From Hyphomicrobium sp. (GTDB lineage: Bacteria; Pseudomonadota; Alphaproteobacteria; Rhizobiales; Hyphomicrobiaceae): 64,000 nucleotides of DNA. Positions 62,194-64,000 of the stretch are shown piece after piece; the first letter of the stretch is position 1; every line of letters begins with the position of its first letter. The notes under the pieces are model-generated. The model did no database searches and was not told the DNA's origin. It saw only the letters and a list, made by a program, of their open reading frames with translations. Both the position numbers and the translations under genes were made by a program. The stretch covers positions 62,001-126,000 of the forward strand of contig JADJVG010000006.1 of the NCBI GenBank assembly GCA_016716675.1, in the 5' to 3' direction.

Positions 62194-62961
62194 ATGCGCT
62201 GTTCTGTACGTTTGCTGATGGGAGCGTTCGTGGCCAGCGCGATGCTGGTGGCGCCCGCGCGCGCAGCTGAACCGCCGGCTGCCGTGAATGGGGAAGCCAT
62301 GCCGGTGCGCGGTGTCATTCGCGCCATTGATCAGGCGGCGCTCTCCACGGATTTGCAGGCGCGCGTCATGCAGATCGGTTTTCGCGAAGGTGAGACGTTC
62401 AAGAAGGGCGATGTGTTGATCTCCTTTGACTGCGAACGCTACCGGGCCGAAGCGCAATCGACCGAGGCCGTGCCCCGCGAAATGCGCTTGACGCTGGAGA
62501 GCAACCAGCAGCTTGAGAAGTTCCGCGCGGTTGGCAAGCACGACGTCGAGATTTCGCGGGCGCGGGTGGATAAGGCAGAAGCCGAGGCGCTGTCGCAGAC
62601 GACCCGCTTGAAGCAGTGCGAGGTCTTTGCGCCATATGATGGCCGCGTCGCAGAGCTTTCGATCAATCAATATGAGCAGCCACAACCCAATAAGCCGTTT
62701 CTGGTGATCGTCAGTCAGAGCCGGTTGGAAATCGAAGTGATTGTTCCATCGTTCTGGTTGAGCTGGATTAAGCCGGGTGTCGCGATGACATTCCAGGTTG
62801 ATGAAACGCAGCGCGACTACCCTGCCAAGATCGTGCGGATCGGGGCGGCGGTCGATGCTGTCAGCCAAATGATCAAGATCATCGCAACCTTTGATGAGGT
62901 GGCAGATGACGTGTTGCCGGGCATGAGCGGTGTCGCCCATTTCGTCCGGCCGAATGGATGA
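62194..62961 (+). CDS. HlyD/RND-type periplasmic adaptor, short
   Basis: 255 residues. Signal peptide (to about A-R-A-A-E, 26), then the biotinyl-lipoyl-like half A-R-V-M-Q-I-G-F-R-E-G-E-T-F-K-K-G-D-V-L-I-S-F-D, a short helical hairpin, and the second half A-P-Y-D-G-R-V-A-E-L-S followed by a beta-barrel part. It has no N-terminal membrane helix beyond the signal. GGAG is 5 nt before ATG 62194. It links inner-membrane pump and TolC; the pump is not seen here. Confidence 0.85.
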   Translation: MRCSVRLLMGAFVASAMLVAPARAAEPPAAVNGEAMPVRGVIRAIDQAALSTDLQARVMQIGFREGETFKKGDVLISFDCERYRAEAQSTEAVPREMRLTLESNQQLEKFRAVGKHDVEISRARVDKAEAEALSQTTRLKQCEVFAPYDGRVAELSINQYEQPQPNKPFLVIVSQSRLEIEVIVPSFWLSWIKPGVAMTFQVDETQRDYPAKIVRIGAAVDAVSQMIKIIATFDEVADDVLPGMSGVAHFVRPNG

Positions 62962-62968
62962 CCGCCCG

Positions 62969-64000
62969 ATGACAACAGTGCAAAAACCTGTGCCACCGGC
63001 GCCGACAAATCCGAAAGCCGCATCCGGCCAGATTACTGCATCCAAGGGTGTGTCGCCGCCCAAGCCCCAGATCGCCGATAACCAGGCGGCGCTTCTGGCG
63101 CTTCTGAAGGTTGAAACAGATGCACGAGATGCCGCCACCGTGCGCGATCTCGTGCTGTTGATGGCCAATGAAACCCGCAAACTGACGCGCGCACGCCAGA
63201 TCTTTGTGGTGATGCCGGGGCTCAACCGATCGCTGGAAGTTCGTGGCGTTTCGAGTTTGCCCGTCGTCGATCGTAACGCGCCGCTGGTCAGCTTCGTTGA
63301 GCGTTTGGTGCGTTCGGCGGACAAGAGCAAAGCACTTGATGGCATCCATCGCCTTGCTATGCCGGCTGTCGGCACCGACAGCGTGGCTGATACCTATCCG
63401 TTCAGCGATCTCGTCTGGCTGCCGTTGAAGCACAAGGCCGGGCCGCTGCGCGGTGGCCTAGTATTGGCGCGCGAAGAACCGTGGGCCGAGCAGGACCTCA
63501 TTATTGCGGGACGGCTTGCGGCCGCCTACGCGCACGCCCTGCAGGCCTTGAAGGGGCCGGAGCGGCACTACGTCCGCAAGCTGTTGACCCTGTCACCATG
63601 GCATGCGGCCGCCGTCGCCACGCTGGCGATTGCATTGCTGTTTATCCGCGTGCCGTTGTCAGCTCTGGCGCCCGTCGAAATCATTGCACGCGATCCCTTC
63701 GTGGTGGCGGCTCCGATTGATGGTGTGATCGACTCGATTGTCGTCGAGCCGAACCAGAAGGTGTCGAGCGGCGATGTTCTTGTGAAGCTGGCGGACACCA
63801 CGCTTCGTAATCGCCTTGAAGTTGCGTCGCGCGAAGTGCAGGTTGCCGAAGCGCGTCTGAAGCAGAGCAATCAGGTGGCGTTCTCTGATCCACGCGGCAT
63901 GCATGAAATCGGCATCGCACGCGCCGAATTAGCGCTGAAGATTGCCGAGCGTGATTTCGCCCGCGACCTCCTGGAAAAATCGGAAATTCGTGCGCAGCGC
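62969..64000 (+). CDS. HlyD-like adaptor with GAF-like cytosolic domain (3' end outside)
   Basis: 344 residues are visible before the window ends. Residues 38-195 look like a GAF-type domain (L-L-A-L-L-K-V-E-T-D-A-R, then F-S-D-L-V-W-L-P-L-K), residues 211-229 are a membrane helix, and from about 243 a lipoyl-like half follows (V-V-A-A-P-I-D-G-V-I-D, V-S-S-G-D-V-L-V-K-L-A-D), then a coiled coil that is cut. The order means a cytosolic domain fused to a periplasmic adaptor. The start ATG is 7 bp after the stop of the first adaptor, so the genes are coupled. Confidence 0.78.
   Translation, partial: MTTVQKPVPPAPTNPKAASGQITASKGVSPPKPQIADNQAALLALLKVETDARDAATVRDLVLLMANETRKLTRARQIFVVMPGLNRSLEVRGVSSLPVVDRNAPLVSFVERLVRSADKSKALDGIHRLAMPAVGTDSVADTYPFSDLVWLPLKHKAGPLRGGLVLAREEPWAEQDLIIAGRLAAAYAHALQALKGPERHYVRKLLTLSPWHAAAVATLAIALLFIRVPLSALAPVEIIARDPFVVAAPIDGVIDSIVVEPNQKVSSGDVLVKLADTTLRNRLEVASREVQVAEARLKQSNQVAFSDPRGMHEIGIARAELALKIAERDFARDLLEKSEIRAQR

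Noticed and set aside
1..64000. tRNA, rRNA, CRISPR arrays, insertion sequences, attachment sites
   Set aside because: No cloverleaf with a TTCGA-type loop, no spaced repeats, no transposase or integrase, no flanking duplications found by reading.

Overview
The window is a 64 kb stretch of GC-rich bacterial chromosome, densely coding on both strands. It carries no rRNA, tRNA, CRISPR array, insertion sequence or phage gene that I can see. Gene content points to an alphaproteobacterium of the order Hyphomicrobiales (Rhizobiales). The markers are a CcrM-type GANTC methylase, HdaA, the purN/purM - DUF2066 - CDP-alcohol phosphatidyltransferase - AI-2E permease - HdaA - ppk - ppx order, glyQ/glyS with an intervening membrane protein, and a DciA-like DUF721 protein next to mutY and DsbA-like genes. 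The genus cannot be fixed from the sequence; a Hyphomicrobiaceae-like organism is a guess.

Layout. 1-3.1 kb: two tandem DsbA-like thioredoxin-fold proteins (the first cut by the window edge), a DUF721 protein and divergent mutY. 3.1-7.7 kb: a four-gene chaperone-usher operon of the archaic (sigma/Csu-like) type, minus strand. 7.9-11.6 kb: the CcrM-like methylase with a striking GANTC cluster upstream, a TadG-like VWA protein, RNase HII. 11.6-16.5 kb: a photolyase-like radical SAM protein with a good alphaproteobacterial SOS box, two nucleotide-sugar/arsenosugar-type transferases, MoaB, a GyrI-like protein, family-4-like uracil-DNA glycosylase. 16.7-24.5 kb: ETF-quinone oxidoreductase, a frameshifted TPR protein, IspE, an internally deleted polyprenyl synthase, DUF2007, a TrmN6-like methylase, SppA-like protease. 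24.6-31.7 kb: glyQ-membrane protein-glyS, a three-domain Mrp/ApbC fusion, MobA and MobB. 31.7-39.7 kb: ABC-F ATPase, DUF3147, a GYF_2 protein, Ndk, DctA, a small unknown protein, a P450. 39.9-50.5 kb: purN-purM, DUF2066, phosphatidyltransferase, permease, HdaA, Ppk, Ppx, DnaJ-like. 50.6-59 kb: RNase D, a CAP-domain RTX-type protein, AspS, an acyl-carrier-like protein lacking its serine, an FNR-class regulator with DUF2892, an NYN-domain protein. 59.3-64 kb: GloB, then TolC and two HlyD-type adaptors, the last running off the window.

Most of the window is housekeeping: translation (GlyRS, AspRS), purine and isoprenoid synthesis, molybdenum cofactor handling, DNA repair (MutY, UDG, RNase HII, radical SAM), polyphosphate metabolism and replication control (HdaA, CcrM). 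The accessory parts are the fimbrial operon, the RTX-type CAP protein, the P450 and the terminal TolC/adaptor group. I found no complete, clearly undescribed system. The strongest leads are the SOS box in front of the radical SAM/RNase HII pair, the GANTC clusters before ccrM and before the NYN gene, two structured-RNA candidates, the serine-less carrier protein, and the TolC plus two-adaptor operon whose remaining genes lie outside. Two broken genes within 3 kb (TPR protein, polyprenyl synthase) may be assembly errors and should be checked before being interpreted biologically.
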